64,000 nucleotides of DNA from Marinirhabdus sp963799365 (GCA_963799365.1 CAWCWV010000001.1:62001-126000); one strand, 5' to 3'. Shown: positions 34,723 through 44,191, numbered from the stretch's first letter. Notes: a model not told the origin generated them from the sequence alone. Numbers and translations are program-made.

Positions 34723-35133
34723 ATGCTTAAAGAATTTAAAGCTTTTATTATGACTGGCAACGTCATAGACCTCGCAGTTGCTGTAATCCTCGCTGGAGCC
34801 GTAGGGCTTGTCGTTAGCGGATTTGTGTCCGATATCATGATGCCAATAATTGGGCATTTTGCTGGTGGAGTAGATTTTGCAGACATGAAAGTTGTGCTTT
34901 CTGAAGCTGTTATCGCAGCAGACGGAACTGTAACAACTCCCGAAAATGCTGTCATGTACGGTAAATGGGTAAATGCCATTATCAACTTAATTATTGTTGG
35001 TTTTGTATTATTTATGATTGTGAAATCTTACGCTAAGGTTCGTAAGAAAGAAGAAGCTGCAGCACCTGCACCAGATCCAGGTCCCTCTGAAATTGATTTA
35101 CTAAAGGAAATTAGAGACGCGCTTAAAAAATAG
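34723..35133 (+). CDS. mscL: Large-conductance mechanosensitive channel MscL
   Basis: Opens a large pore under osmotic downshock in the inner membrane. The N-terminal amphipathic helix MLKEFKAFIMTGNVIDLAVA is followed by TM1 (AVAVILAGAVGLVVSGFVSDIMMPIIG, about 18-44), a periplasmic loop with VDFADM, TM2 (WVNAIINLIIVGFVLFMIVKSYAK, about 85-108) and a cytoplasmic helix. It is a typical 136-residue MscL. A strong terminator follows. Confidence 0.96.
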   Translation: MLKEFKAFIMTGNVIDLAVAVILAGAVGLVVSGFVSDIMMPIIGHFAGGVDFADMKVVLSEAVIAADGTVTTPENAVMYGKWVNAIINLIIVGFVLFMIVKSYAKVRKKEEAAAPAPDPGPSEIDLLKEIRDALKK

Positions 35134-35186
35134 CCTTCGCTTTCTCAGCAATTAAAAATGTTGAGAAACTAAGGTTGTTGAGTGAT

Positions 35187-35206
35187 CCCGAAAGCTTTCG
35201 GGATTG
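35187..35206. repeat. CCCGAAAGCTTTCGGG palindrome
   Basis: A perfect palindrome in the gap after mscL, with CGAAAGCTTTCG at its centre. The same 12-bp core is in each array B unit at 10650-10670 and 10770-10790. It could be a dispersed short repeat rather than a regulatory site. Confidence 0.5.
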
Positions 35207-35240
35207 TACCGAAGCACCGCTACACTACTTAATTCTAACA

Positions 35241-35276
35241 AAACCACCCTATCGAAAGTAGGGTGGTCTTTTTTTT
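35241..35276 (+). terminator. Intrinsic terminator after mscL
   Basis: ACCACCCTA (35243-35251) pairs exactly with TAGGGTGGT (35259-35267), with a 7-nt loop and a long T-run. It separates mscL from asd. Confidence 0.95.
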
Positions 35277-35338
35277 CGTTGTAATTTTGTGCCAAGATTA
35301 CACGACAGTGTATCTTTAAAATTAAAAAATTATCTTGT

Positions 35339-36328
35339 ATGAAAGTAGCCGTTATTGGCGCCACTGGAATGGTAGGTGCTGTTATGCTTAAATTATTGGA
35401 AGAACGCAAATTCCCCCTTACCGAACTCATCCTCGTAGCTTCAGAAAAATCAATTGGTCGTAATATTTCATATAATGGTACATTAGTTCCTATTATTTCT
35501 ATGGAAAACGCAATTGCTGCACGTCCTGAAATTGCTATTTTTTCAGCTGGTGGAGATACTTCAGTTGCCTGGGCTCCAAAATTTGCTGAAGTTGGCACTA
35601 CGGTAATTGACAATTCTTCTGCTTGGCGTATGGATCCAACTAAAAAGCTGGTAGTTCCAGAAATTAACGCACACTTATTGACTTCCGAAGATAAAATTAT
35701 TGCTAATCCCAATTGTTCTACAATTCAATTGGTAATGGCTTTGGCTCCCCTACACAAAAAATACAAAATGAAGCGCGTGGTGATTTCTACCTATCAATCT
35801 GTTTCTGGTACTGGAGTAAAGGCTGTTCAGCAATTAGAAAATGAAGTTATTGGCAAAAAAGGTGAGATGGCATATCCGTATCCAATTTATAAAAATGCGC
35901 TACCGCATTGTGACGTTTTTGAAGCTAATGGTTATACGAAAGAAGAAATGAAACTAGCCCGCGAGCCACAAAAAATATTGGATGATAGCTCATTTTCAAT
36001 TTCGGCAACTGCGGTTCGTATTCCAACAGCAGGTGGCCATAGCGAATCTGTAAACGTAGAATTTTTAAATGATTTTGAACTCGCTGATGTTCGCAAAATG
36101 CTGCACGAAACTCCAGGAATTATTGTGCAAGACAATCCCGACACCAATACCTACCCTATGCCCATCTACGCTCATGGAAAAGATGATGTGTTTGTAGGTA
36201 GAATTAGGAGAGACGAAACCCAGACCAACACCCTGAATATGTGGATTGTAAGTGACAATCTTAGAAAAGGTGCCGCCACAAATGCTATCCAGATTGCGGA
36301 GTATTTGTTTGCAAAAGGATTGGTGTAG
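35339..36328 (+). CDS. asd: Aspartate-semialdehyde dehydrogenase
   Basis: NADPH-dependent step of lysine, methionine and threonine synthesis. The Rossmann motif is IGATGMVGAVML (about 5-16); the catalytic Cys lies in ANPNCSTIQLVM (about 127) and the His in PTAGGHSESVNVEF (about 236). The 329-residue length matches the family. It begins 63 bp after the terminator that ends the previous transcript. Confidence 0.96.
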   Translation: MKVAVIGATGMVGAVMLKLLEERKFPLTELILVASEKSIGRNISYNGTLVPIISMENAIAARPEIAIFSAGGDTSVAWAPKFAEVGTTVIDNSSAWRMDPTKKLVVPEINAHLLTSEDKIIANPNCSTIQLVMALAPLHKKYKMKRVVISTYQSVSGTGVKAVQQLENEVIGKKGEMAYPYPIYKNALPHCDVFEANGYTKEEMKLAREPQKILDDSSFSISATAVRIPTAGGHSESVNVEFLNDFELADVRKMLHETPGIIVQDNPDTNTYPMPIYAHGKDDVFVGRIRRDETQTNTLNMWIVSDNLRKGAATNAIQIAEYLFAKGLV

Positions 36329-36440
36329 CACTCAAACTGACTATTGAAATATTTCAATGAATATTCCTTGAAACTACCTTGCTTGTAAGTCATTTGTTTT
36401 TTTTCGTCTAATTTTCGATAACAATCAAAAATCACTTTAG

Positions 36441-36842
36441 ATGAAAATTTTTCACATTATTTTACGAATAGTGTTGGGGTTAATGCTCTTAACATTTGGC
36501 CTCAACAAATTTTTCTGGTTTTTGGCAGATTTTGATTTTAATGGCTATCCTGAAGCAGAACATCTCTTTAAAGCGCTCCGTTACTCTGGAGACAATCCCG
36601 AAGCTGGTAAAGGATATATCATGAATCTGGTAGGTGCTACCGAAGTTTTCGTAGGGCTTTTACTGATTATAAAAAAATGGGTGCCATTGGCTTTGGTTAT
36701 GTTGGTTCCAATCTCTTTAAATATTGTTATGTTTCATATAATGGTAAACCTTCCTAACATTGGTCCAGCCATAGGAGTTGCATTGGTAAATGCATATTTA
36801 TTATATCTTAATTGGGGCGCATACAAAGGAATGTTTCGGTAA
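36441..36842 (+). CDS. DoxX-like integral membrane protein, copy 1
   Basis: A 133-residue inner-membrane protein with four hydrophobic spans. The N-terminal IILRIVLGLMLLTFGLNKFFWF is typical of DoxX/SURF4-like proteins, and a conserved IKKWVPLALVMLVPISLNIVMFHI sits mid-protein. The function of the family is loosely linked to respiration or redox in other bacteria. It is followed, after a terminator, by a paralogue. Confidence 0.8.
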   Translation: MKIFHIILRIVLGLMLLTFGLNKFFWFLADFDFNGYPEAEHLFKALRYSGDNPEAGKGYIMNLVGATEVFVGLLLIIKKWVPLALVMLVPISLNIVMFHIMVNLPNIGPAIGVALVNAYLLYLNWGAYKGMFR

Positions 36843-36868
36843 AAAACTAATTTACAAATAGATAGGAT

Positions 36869-36903
36869 CTGCTTTTTCAGTTTGAAGGAGCAGGTTTTTT
36901 TTT
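36869..36903 (+). terminator. Intrinsic terminator between the DoxX genes
   Basis: CTGCTTTTTCA pairs with TGAAGGAGCAG around a GTT loop (11 bp with two G-T pairs), followed by a T-run of nine. Confidence 0.85.
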
Positions 36904-36941
36904 ACTATCTTTAGAAAACATAACCATCAAACCTCTCTCTT

Positions 36942-37319
36942 ATGAATTCAACTTTTACTACTATTCTACGTATTGTATTGGGATTAACGCTTTTAGTCTT
37001 TGGCTTAAATAAGTTCATCAACTTTATCCCTATGTTCGAAATGCCACCAGCAGCGGCCAATTTTATGGAATCTCTAGAAACCACTGGCTACGCTTTTTAT
37101 CTAGTAGCTATTCTCGAAATAGCCGTGGCAGGCATGCTGCTACTTAAAAAATGGGTCCCTTTTGCGCTTGTCTTATTAGCTCCTCTTTCCATTAATATTC
37201 TCCTATTTCATATCTTTTTGGATGTTTCAGATATCTGGGTAGCCATTGTTGTTTTCAGCTTAAATGTGTTGCTTATTTACAAATACTGGAAAGCATATCG
37301 TACTCTTTTTCAGTATTAA
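36942..37319 (+). CDS. DoxX-like integral membrane protein, copy 2
   Basis: A 125-residue four-span membrane protein. TILRIVLGLTLLVFGLNKFI and LLKKWVPFALVLLAPLSINILLFHI align closely with copy 1, so the two are tandem paralogues. Copy 2 lacks the 20-residue loop between spans 1 and 2. A TATCTTTA promoter-like box at 36905-36912 suggests it has its own transcript. Confidence 0.8.
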   Translation: MNSTFTTILRIVLGLTLLVFGLNKFINFIPMFEMPPAAANFMESLETTGYAFYLVAILEIAVAGMLLLKKWVPFALVLLAPLSINILLFHIFLDVSDIWVAIVVFSLNVLLIYKYWKAYRTLFQY

Positions 37320-37391
37320 ATCATAAAATAAGTTAGTTGGGTTTCGGTAACGACAGTTTTTCAGTAATTTAGTAGCTTCAATTCTATTCAA

Positions 37392-39563
37392 ATGAAAAAA
37401 CTAGTCTTACCCATGCTTTGCTTTCTAACGCTTATAAGTTGCAAAGACGATAAAGAAACCGCTCAAAAAGAAACGATTGCCGTGACCTATCCAGAAACTA
37501 AGAAAGTAGACACTGTAACCAACTATTTTGGAACCGATGTAAAAGACCCATATCGCTGGCTTGAAGATGACATGAGCGTCGAAACTGCAGATTGGGTAAC
37601 GCGTCAAAACAAAACTACGTTCGGATATTTAGATAACATTCCGTTTCGAGAGGAGCTAAAAGAGCGACTTACCGAGCTTTGGAATTACGAAAAAGTAGGT
37701 TCGCCTTTTAAGGAAGGTGACTATACGTATTTTTATAAAAATGACGGCCTTCAAAACCAATATGTAATCTACCGCTACAAAACGGGAGAGGAACCTAGTA
37801 CAGCCGAAATATTCTTAGATCCTAACACTTTCAAAGAAGATGGAACTATTTCCTTGGGAGGTCTTAATTTTTCTGAAAACGGAAAAATAGCAGCCTATAG
37901 CATTTCTGAAGGCGGAAGTGATTGGAGAAAGGTACTCGTAATGAACACTGAGACCAAAGAAATTGTAGAGGATACCTTGATTGATATAAAGTTCAGTGGG
38001 ATTTCCTGGAAATCCGATGAAGGTTTTTACTACTCCAGTTACGACAAGCCAAAAGGAAGTGAGCTTTCTGCTAAGACAGATCAGCACAAATTATACTACC
38101 ACAAATTAGGCACTTCTCAAAAAGAAGATCAATTAATCTTTGGTGGTACTGCTGAACAAAAACACCGTTACGTAGGCGGAAGTGTTTCTGAAGATAACCG
38201 TTGGTTGCAGATTTCAGCCAGTACTTCAACTTCAGGAAATAAACTATTTATAAAAGATTTGAGCAAGCCGGACAGCAAATTGGTCACGGTATTGGACAAT
38301 ACAGATTCTGACACTTACATTATTGAAAACGTGGGAACTAAATTATACCTAGTAACCAACCGAAATGCTCCAAATAATAAGATTGTAACCGTTGATGCGG
38401 GTAATCCTTCACCAAAAAATTGGAAAGATTTTATCCCAGAAACCGAAAACGTCTTAAGCCCTGGAACAGGCGGTGGCTACTTTTTTACCGAATATATGGT
38501 GGATGCAGTGAGTAAAGTAATGCAATATGATTACGATGGCAAACTAGTGCGTGAGGTAACATTACCTGGCATTGGTAGTGCGGGCGGATTTGGCGCCAAA
38601 AAAGATGATAAAGAATTGTATTACAGTTTTGCCAATTATGTAACCCCAGGAAGTATCTATAAATACAACATTGAGAAAGGTAGCAGCGACTTATACGTAA
38701 AACCAGACATAGATTTTAACCCGGATAATTACCAAAGTAAACAAGTATTCTATACCTCAAAAGACGGTACAAAAATACCCATGATTATCACACACAAAAA
38801 AGGTTTAAAATTAAATGGGAAAAACCCAACTATTCTTTATGGATATGGTGGTTTCAACATAAGTTTAACACCTAGTTTTAGTATTGCAAACGCCGTCTGG
38901 ATGGAACAAGGTGGAATTTACGCAGTACCTAACCTACGTGGTGGTGGAGAATACGGTAAAAAATGGCACGATGCCGGAACGCAACTTAAAAAGCAAAATG
39001 TATTTGACGATTTTATAGCAGCAGCAGAATATTTAATCGATAGTAAATATACTTCTAAAGACTATTTAGCCATAAGAGGAGGTTCAAACGGTGGCTTACT
39101 AGTAGGTGCTACTATGACCCAAAGACCAGATTTAATGAAGGTTGCTTTACCTGCTGTGGGTGTTTTGGATATGTTACGCTATCACACATTTACCGCCGGA
39201 GCAGGCTGGGCCTACGATTACGGTACTGCAGACGACAACAAAGAAATGTTCGAATATCTTAAAGCCTATTCTCCCGTTCATAATGTAAAAGAAGGTGTTC
39301 AATATCCTGCTACTTTAGTCACTACTGGAGATCACGATGACCGTGTGGTACCCGCACACAGTTTTAAGTTTGCGGCAGCATTACAAGACAAGCAAACTGG
39401 GGATAATCCAACATTAATAAGAATTGAAACCGATGCTGGTCACGGAGCAGGGACCCCGGTAAGTAAAACTATTGAGCAATATGCCGATATTTTTGGTTTT
39501 ACGCTCTATAACATGGGCTACGAAGTCTTGCCAAATAAAACGACCTCTAAAGTAAAAGAGTAG
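37392..39563 (+). CDS. Prolyl oligopeptidase family (S9A) serine peptidase, lipoprotein
   Basis: Cleaves short peptides after proline. A signal peptide ends in LTLISCKDD (Cys about 17), a lipobox, so the enzyme is probably periplasmic and lipid-anchored. The beta-propeller covers about residues 90-450. The catalytic triad sits in GGSNGGLLVG (Ser about 562), GDHDDRVVPAHS (Asp about 646) and DAGHGAGTP (His about 681). Length 723 fits S9A. It is preceded by a 72-bp gap from the DoxX copy 2. Confidence 0.95.
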   Translation: MKKLVLPMLCFLTLISCKDDKETAQKETIAVTYPETKKVDTVTNYFGTDVKDPYRWLEDDMSVETADWVTRQNKTTFGYLDNIPFREELKERLTELWNYEKVGSPFKEGDYTYFYKNDGLQNQYVIYRYKTGEEPSTAEIFLDPNTFKEDGTISLGGLNFSENGKIAAYSISEGGSDWRKVLVMNTETKEIVEDTLIDIKFSGISWKSDEGFYYSSYDKPKGSELSAKTDQHKLYYHKLGTSQKEDQLIFGGTAEQKHRYVGGSVSEDNRWLQISASTSTSGNKLFIKDLSKPDSKLVTVLDNTDSDTYIIENVGTKLYLVTNRNAPNNKIVTVDAGNPSPKNWKDFIPETENVLSPGTGGGYFFTEYMVDAVSKVMQYDYDGKLVREVTLPGIGSAGGFGAKKDDKELYYSFANYVTPGSIYKYNIEKGSSDLYVKPDIDFNPDNYQSKQVFYTSKDGTKIPMIITHKKGLKLNGKNPTILYGYGGFNISLTPSFSIANAVWMEQGGIYAVPNLRGGGEYGKKWHDAGTQLKKQNVFDDFIAAAEYLIDSKYTSKDYLAIRGGSNGGLLVGATMTQRPDLMKVALPAVGVLDMLRYHTFTAGAGWAYDYGTADDNKEMFEYLKAYSPVHNVKEGVQYPATLVTTGDHDDRVVPAHSFKFAAALQDKQTGDNPTLIRIETDAGHGAGTPVSKTIEQYADIFGFTLYNMGYEVLPNKTTSKVKE

Positions 39564-39578
39564 ATCGCACGTCTTTTA

Positions 39579-39634
39579 GAGCGCAGTCGGGAACCCAATC
39601 AATTGATAAGTCTATTAACATCTCGACTGCGCTC
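39579..39634. repeat. REP-like stem-loop GAGCGCAGTCG / CGACTGCGCTC
   Basis: Two arms at 39579-39589 and 39624-39634 are exact complements (11 bp) around a 34-nt loop. It lies between the S9 gene and the ABC ATPase, 19 bp before the ATG at 39653. The core CGACTGCGCTC resembles the CGACTCCGCTC repeat near 54908. Confidence 0.7.
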
Positions 39635-39652
39635 GAGGAGAATTTGTAAGGA

Positions 39653-40591
39653 ATGCTCACAGTCGATATAAAATCTTTCAAATACCCTGCTTCTGAAAAG
39701 GAGGTACTTTCTCAGGTCTCTTTTCAATTGAAAAAAGGCGTCCATTTGGCTATTTTAGGCGAAAGTGGCTGCGGAAAATCTACATTGCTTCACCTTATTT
39801 ACGGACTGTTGAACTTAGAAAAAGGCAAAATTTTTTCAGGAAATAACCAACTTTTTGGGCCCAGTCATAATTTAATTCCTGGACACAATACTATGAAATT
39901 AGTCTCTCAGGAATTTACTTTAATGCCCTTTACATCGGTGGCTGAAAATGTAGGAGAACATCTTACAAGGCGTAACAAAACTGAAGATGAGGAAAGAATT
40001 GATGTGGTCTTAAAAACCGTTGGACTTTTAGAGCTAAAGAAACGAAAAGTTCAATCCCTTAGTGGTGGGCAAAAACAACGGGTGGCACTCGCAAAAGCCT
40101 TAGCCAATAGTCCTGATGTACTCTTGTTGGACGAGCCTTTTAGTAGTATTGACAATTTCCGTAAAAATCATCTTAGGCGTGATGTGTACAACTATACAAA
40201 GAAGCACGATATTACTTGTATCGCGGCCACACACGATGCTGAAGAAGCGCTTGCTTTTTCAGACAAATTGCTGGTATTAAAGAATGGAAAAATGCTTCAG
40301 TATGGAGAACCCGATGCAGTGTATGCCTCGGCAACTTCGGTTTATGAAAAAGGCTTTTATGGAGAGGTTTCAATAATCCCTGCAGGTGTCTTGTCTGAGG
40401 AAGAATTACTGCTATTTCCGCATCAATTAAAAGTTTCAGAAAAAAAAACTTCTCTAAAAGCTAGAGTAAAGCATTCGTACTTTAAAGGTCGTACCTACCT
40501 CGTCTCATGTGAGTGGAATGAAACAACATTCCTTTTTGAACACGATAAAAAACTCACAAAAGATGCCTTTGTATATCTCAAAGTAGCATAG
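39653..40591 (+). CDS. ABC transporter ATP-binding protein
   Basis: A 312-residue nucleotide-binding subunit. Walker A is ILGESGCGKSTLLHL (about 35-49), the Q-loop is LVSQEFTLMPFTSV, the signature is LSGGQKQRVALAKAL (about 138-152), and Walker B is LLLDEPFSSID (about 160-170). The last 90 residues resemble a TOBE-type domain, as in ATPases of importers such as those for iron or spermidine. No permease lies next to it, so its partner and substrate are unknown. Confidence 0.9.
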   Translation: MLTVDIKSFKYPASEKEVLSQVSFQLKKGVHLAILGESGCGKSTLLHLIYGLLNLEKGKIFSGNNQLFGPSHNLIPGHNTMKLVSQEFTLMPFTSVAENVGEHLTRRNKTEDEERIDVVLKTVGLLELKKRKVQSLSGGQKQRVALAKALANSPDVLLLDEPFSSIDNFRKNHLRRDVYNYTKKHDITCIAATHDAEEALAFSDKLLVLKNGKMLQYGEPDAVYASATSVYEKGFYGEVSIIPAGVLSEEELLLFPHQLKVSEKKTSLKARVKHSYFKGRTYLVSCEWNETTFLFEHDKKLTKDAFVYLKVA

Positions 40592-40744
40592 GCTTGTTAG
40601 CCCGCTGTATATTAACAAGTTAGGCAAGGTTTAAAATCGTTAACAAACACTCAAAAATCCCGTTAAAATCTTCCCAAACATAGCGATAGCTCATAAAACG
40701 GCGTCTCCTACTCGTATCTTTAGGTAAATCAAAAAAGAAAAATT

Positions 40745-41491
40745 ATGAACTTAAAAGACAAAACTGTAATTATAACTGGAGCATCCAGTGGAATTGGTGA
40801 GGCAACGGCTCTTAAACTTTCAAAGGAAGGAGCAAATGTAGTATTAACAGCAAGGCGTGAGGACAAATTAAAAGAACTGAAGCGTATTATTGAAAAAAAT
40901 GGTGGAAAGGCAATTGCGGTAGCTGGTGATGTTACTAATAAAAACGATTGGCAACACTTACAAAAAGAAGCGAAAGATAATTTTGGCTCTATAGATGTCT
41001 TGGTGAACAATGCGGGGCTCATGCCCCTTTCATACGTTAAAAACCTTCATACCGATGAATGGGAAACGATGGTAGATGTTAATATTAAAGGGGTTTTAAA
41101 CGGTGTCTCGGCGGTGTTACCTACTATGATTGAACAAAAAGAAGGGCATATAATTAATATTTCTTCGGTAGCTGCTTATAAATATTTCCCAGGCGGTGCT
41201 ATATATTGCGCTACTAAATCTGCTGTGAAAATGTTTTCAGAAGGGTTACGCCAAGAACTAGCACCAACATATGGTATAAATGTTACCTCTATCGAGCCAG
41301 GTGCAGTAGATACTGAATTAACAGAAACTATTACTGATAAGGAATTAATGAAAGATATGCAAGATGTAATGGGAGATGTAAAACCATTGGAACCAAATGA
41401 TATTGCAGATGCTATTTTTTATGCCTTATCGCAACCCGGACGCACTAATATAAACGATGTGTATATTATGCCAACCACTCAAAAACAGTAA
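40745..41491 (+). CDS. Short-chain dehydrogenase/reductase
   Basis: NAD(P)-dependent oxidoreductase of 248 residues. The cofactor motif is TGASSGIGEATAL (about 11-23), followed by NNAGLMPLS (about 88) and the active-site Ser and YCATKSAVK (about 156-164). The cofactor loop has TARREDKL with Arg residues, which favours NADPH. Substrate unknown. It faces the MDR gene with a shared terminator between them. Confidence 0.92.
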   Translation: MNLKDKTVIITGASSGIGEATALKLSKEGANVVLTARREDKLKELKRIIEKNGGKAIAVAGDVTNKNDWQHLQKEAKDNFGSIDVLVNNAGLMPLSYVKNLHTDEWETMVDVNIKGVLNGVSAVLPTMIEQKEGHIINISSVAAYKYFPGGAIYCATKSAVKMFSEGLRQELAPTYGINVTSIEPGAVDTELTETITDKELMKDMQDVMGDVKPLEPNDIADAIFYALSQPGRTNINDVYIMPTTQKQ

Positions 41492-41526
41492 TACTTTTAT
41501 TTAAAATCAGGTGAATGTTCAAATCA

Positions 41527-41563
41527 AAAAAATCCCGCGAAACAAAAATCGCTGGATTTTTTT
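41527..41563. terminator. Bidirectional terminator between SDR and MDR genes
   Basis: AAATCC-GCGA and TCGC-GGATTT arms pair around an AACAAAAA loop, with A-rich and T-rich flanks on each side. It could end both convergent transcripts. Confidence 0.8.
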
Positions 41564-41577
41564 CATGCAATATATTC

Positions 41578-42573
41578 TTACACCTTCACAACCATTTTGC
41601 CTTTATTTTTCCCATTAAAAAGATCGATAAATGCTTGCGGAATGTTTTTAAACCCTTCTACAATCGTTTCCTCGTATGTTAATTTATCTTCATTAAGCCA
41701 AGCGGCTAATTGAGGAACTATGTCCTTAAAATCATCTTGAAAATCACGCACTATAAACCCTTGCATTTTTAAACTTTTTTTGACCAGAGAAGTTTCCAGT
41801 CTTGGCCCTGTGGGTTGTTCCGTTTCGTTATACAATGAAATCGCACCACAATTAACAACTCGCCCAAATCGATTCATATTTGCTATGGCAGCATCCAGGA
41901 TCTCTCCACCCACATTGTCAAAATAGACGTCTACACCATTAGGACAGGCATCTTTTACCGCTTTACGCATGTTTTCGGTTGTTTTGTAATTAATCCCGTC
42001 ATCGAAACCGAAAGTGTCTGTCAACAATTTTATTTTTTCATCACTACCTGCAATACCAACCACTTTACACCCTTTAATTTGGGCGATTTGTCCAACTATA
42101 CTCCCTACAGCTCCAGAAGCCCCAGACACTAAAACAGTTTCCCCTTCTTTAGGTTCTCCAATTTTAAGCAATCCAACATAGGCTGTTATTCCAGTAAGAC
42201 CCAAAATTCCTAAGTAAGCACTCAACGGAGCTTTAGAAGCATCTACTTTCTGAAGTCCTTTTCCATTTGTTACCTGAAATTGCTTCCACTCCAACATCCC
42301 ATTTACAAAGTCTCCTTTTTTGAAATCTGATGTGTTGCTCTCTACAACTTCAGCAATAACACCGCTCTGTAGAGGCTTATCTAACTCGAAAGGATCTATA
42401 TAGGATTTTTCATCACGCATTCTTCCTCGTAAATAGGGGTCTACAGATACATATTTTGTTTTCAATAGCACTTGTCCTTCTGAAGCTACTGGTTTTTCAA
42501 TTTCAATAAATTCAAAATTTTCTAGTGTTGGTCTTCCTTCGGGTCTGCTTTTTAAATGTATGGCGTTGTTCAT
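41578..42573 (-). CDS. NADP-dependent MDR oxidoreductase (alkenal/quinone reductase-like)
   Basis: A 331-residue zinc-free medium-chain reductase of the prostaglandin reductase/CurA type. VSVDPYLRGRMRD (about 47-59) is typical, and the cofactor loop is VSGASGAVGSIVGQIA (about 148-163) with VVGIAGSDEK following. It likely reduces alpha,beta-unsaturated ketones or quinones with NADPH. Substrate unknown. Convergent with the SDR gene. Confidence 0.9.
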   Translation of the reverse strand: MNNAIHLKSRPEGRPTLENFEFIEIEKPVASEGQVLLKTKYVSVDPYLRGRMRDEKSYIDPFELDKPLQSGVIAEVVESNTSDFKKGDFVNGMLEWKQFQVTNGKGLQKVDASKAPLSAYLGILGLTGITAYVGLLKIGEPKEGETVLVSGASGAVGSIVGQIAQIKGCKVVGIAGSDEKIKLLTDTFGFDDGINYKTTENMRKAVKDACPNGVDVYFDNVGGEILDAAIANMNRFGRVVNCGAISLYNETEQPTGPRLETSLVKKSLKMQGFIVRDFQDDFKDIVPQLAAWLNEDKLTYEETIVEGFKNIPQAFIDLFNGKNKGKMVVKV

Positions 42574-42743
42574 CTTTCGGTTTTTTTTAAAGTTAAGATG
42601 TTGTTTATTAATTTAAAAGGCTTTACATCGTCTATTCAGTTATTTTGAGAAAAGATTAACGTATTGATGAAGCGTTAAAAAAATTCACCTAAGTTGCTCT
42701 CTTTTGAAATAAGATTTAGAACAGATATATACTCCCAAAAACA

Positions 42744-43055
42744 ATGGCAAATAGTTACACTGAAAAATTACAATTACAAGTTTCTTTGGAAACAGCAAAA
42801 ATTAAAACAGAAGAAGCGTTATTAAAGTCTGGTTTTAAAAGGAGCAGATGGATAGAGAATGATCAAGCTTTTTATTCTGAAAGCGCTATTACAATTTGGT
42901 CTTGGGGTGAAGATATTGAAGTACGTTTCCAAGAAAATGAAGCCGGAACTTTGGTGTGGTTTACTTCATCTTGCAAGTTGGCTACGCAATTTATTGATTG
43001 GGGTAAAAATAAAAAGAATGCGAAGAAATTTTTTGTGGCGCTACAAGCTAGCTAA
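42744..43055 (+). CDS. Small conserved protein, unknown
   Basis: A 103-residue soluble protein with no recognised motif. It is alpha/beta with conserved-looking aromatic strands (ITIWSWGEDIEVRF, GTLVWFTSSCKLATQFIDW) and a basic C-terminal helix. No signal peptide or membrane span. It overlaps the end of the convergent GreA-like gene by 8 bp. Function unknown. Confidence 0.7.
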   Translation: MANSYTEKLQLQVSLETAKIKTEEALLKSGFKRSRWIENDQAFYSESAITIWSWGEDIEVRFQENEAGTLVWFTSSCKLATQFIDWGKNKKNAKKFFVALQAS

Positions 43056-43506
43056 TACTCTTTACGACAAATTCCTTCCCATTAAACGCAAAAGATTCGC
43101 CTTTCTTTTTTCCAGATAATAATTGTCCAATTGGAGATTGTAGCGCTACACAAAAATAACCTGTCTTGCCTACTGTCACTAGGCCAATGGAAATGCTAAC
43201 GAAGTAAGACCCATTGGACGTATACACCAAGCTGCCCAACCGCACGTAATCTGAAATTACTTTGATTTCTATTTTCTTTACCAAAGCCTGCAGATTTTCA
43301 ATTTCATGAAGCTGTTTGCCTGCATTTTCACGATCTATCTGTAGCATCGCCCTACCCGTTTCGTGCTTATCTCCAGCACTACTTTTAGATTCGTCTTCTA
43401 AAGATTCTTCAATGTCAGATATGGTTTGTTTTATCTTACTATAACGCTTCTCTACAGTCTCTTTACAATGTTCTAGAAGCTCAACTTTTAGTTCTTTATC
43501 GGTCAT
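43048..43506 (-). CDS. GreA/GreB-like C-terminal domain protein
   Basis: A 152-residue protein. The N-terminal 75 residues are a helical coiled-coil region with DKHETGRAMLQ, and the C-terminal half ends ALQSPIGQLLSGKKKGESFAF, resembling the GreA/GreB beta domain (SPIGxALLGKKxGD). It could bind RNA polymerase, but it is not a canonical GreA. It overlaps mtgA by 11 bp, so the two are probably co-translated. Confidence 0.72.
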   Translation of the reverse strand: MTDKELKVELLEHCKETVEKRYSKIKQTISDIEESLEDESKSSAGDKHETGRAMLQIDRENAGKQLHEIENLQALVKKIEIKVISDYVRLGSLVYTSNGSYFVSISIGLVTVGKTGYFCVALQSPIGQLLSGKKKGESFAFNGKEFVVKSIS

Positions 43507-44191
43507 CTTCTTTAGATTTTTCTAACGTAAAAGTACCATAAAAACGCATTTGTCTCACTATCCAATCTTTTCTTTTTTGAATGTATGAAGAGGGTGGATT
43601 TGCTTTATAATTTCTTGGATTTGGTAAAATAGCAGCGATGGCAGCGGCCTCGTATTGCTTGAGATTTTTGGCCGATTTATTAAACCAAAATGTTGATGCA
43701 GCTTCTGCACCATACACCCCGTTGCCCATTTCAATGCTGTTTAAATACACTTCCAAAATTCGTTCCTTGTCCCACAATAATTCAATTAAAAAAGTAAAAT
43801 AGGTCTCCAGTCCTTTACGCGCCCAACTTCTTTCCGGCCATAAAAAAACATTCTTTGCTGTTTGCTGAGAGATAGAACTGGCTCCACGAAGTTTTTTGCC
43901 TTTTTGGTTGTTTTCGTATGCTTTTTCGATGCTTTTTACATCAAAACCGTTGTGTTTTACGAATTTTTGATCTTCTGCGCAAATAACGGCTAATTGTAAT
44001 TCTGTTGAAATTTCAGAAATGGGCGCCCAGGTATGTTTAGTTTCAAAATCGCCTTCTGCCTCAAAATATCGAATCGCCATTAAGGGTGTGTAGTACACGG
44101 GCACATATTTGTAGAGCAGCACCCATAGTACGGTGATGCCCAAAAACCACAACAGTGTTTTAAAAAGAAATTTAAGGAGTTTTTTGATCAT
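43496..44191 (-). CDS. mtgA: Monofunctional peptidoglycan transglycosylase
   Basis: Polymerises lipid II into glycan strands. The start at 44191 (231 residues) is favoured because its ATG overlaps the upstream stop (ATGA) and leads into a membrane span (LLKFLFKTLLWFLGITVLWVLLY). A longer frame adds 27 non-conserved residues. The GT51 motifs are AVICAEDQKFVKHNGFD (about 68-84, Glu), GASSISQQTAKNVFL (about 100-114), RKGLETYFTFLIELLWDK and ILEVYLNSIEMG (about 143-154). Confidence 0.92.
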   Translation of the reverse strand: MIKKLLKFLFKTLLWFLGITVLWVLLYKYVPVYYTPLMAIRYFEAEGDFETKHTWAPISEISTELQLAVICAEDQKFVKHNGFDVKSIEKAYENNQKGKKLRGASSISQQTAKNVFLWPERSWARKGLETYFTFLIELLWDKERILEVYLNSIEMGNGVYGAEAASTFWFNKSAKNLKQYEAAAIAAILPNPRNYKANPPSSYIQKRKDWIVRQMRFYGTFTLEKSKEDDR

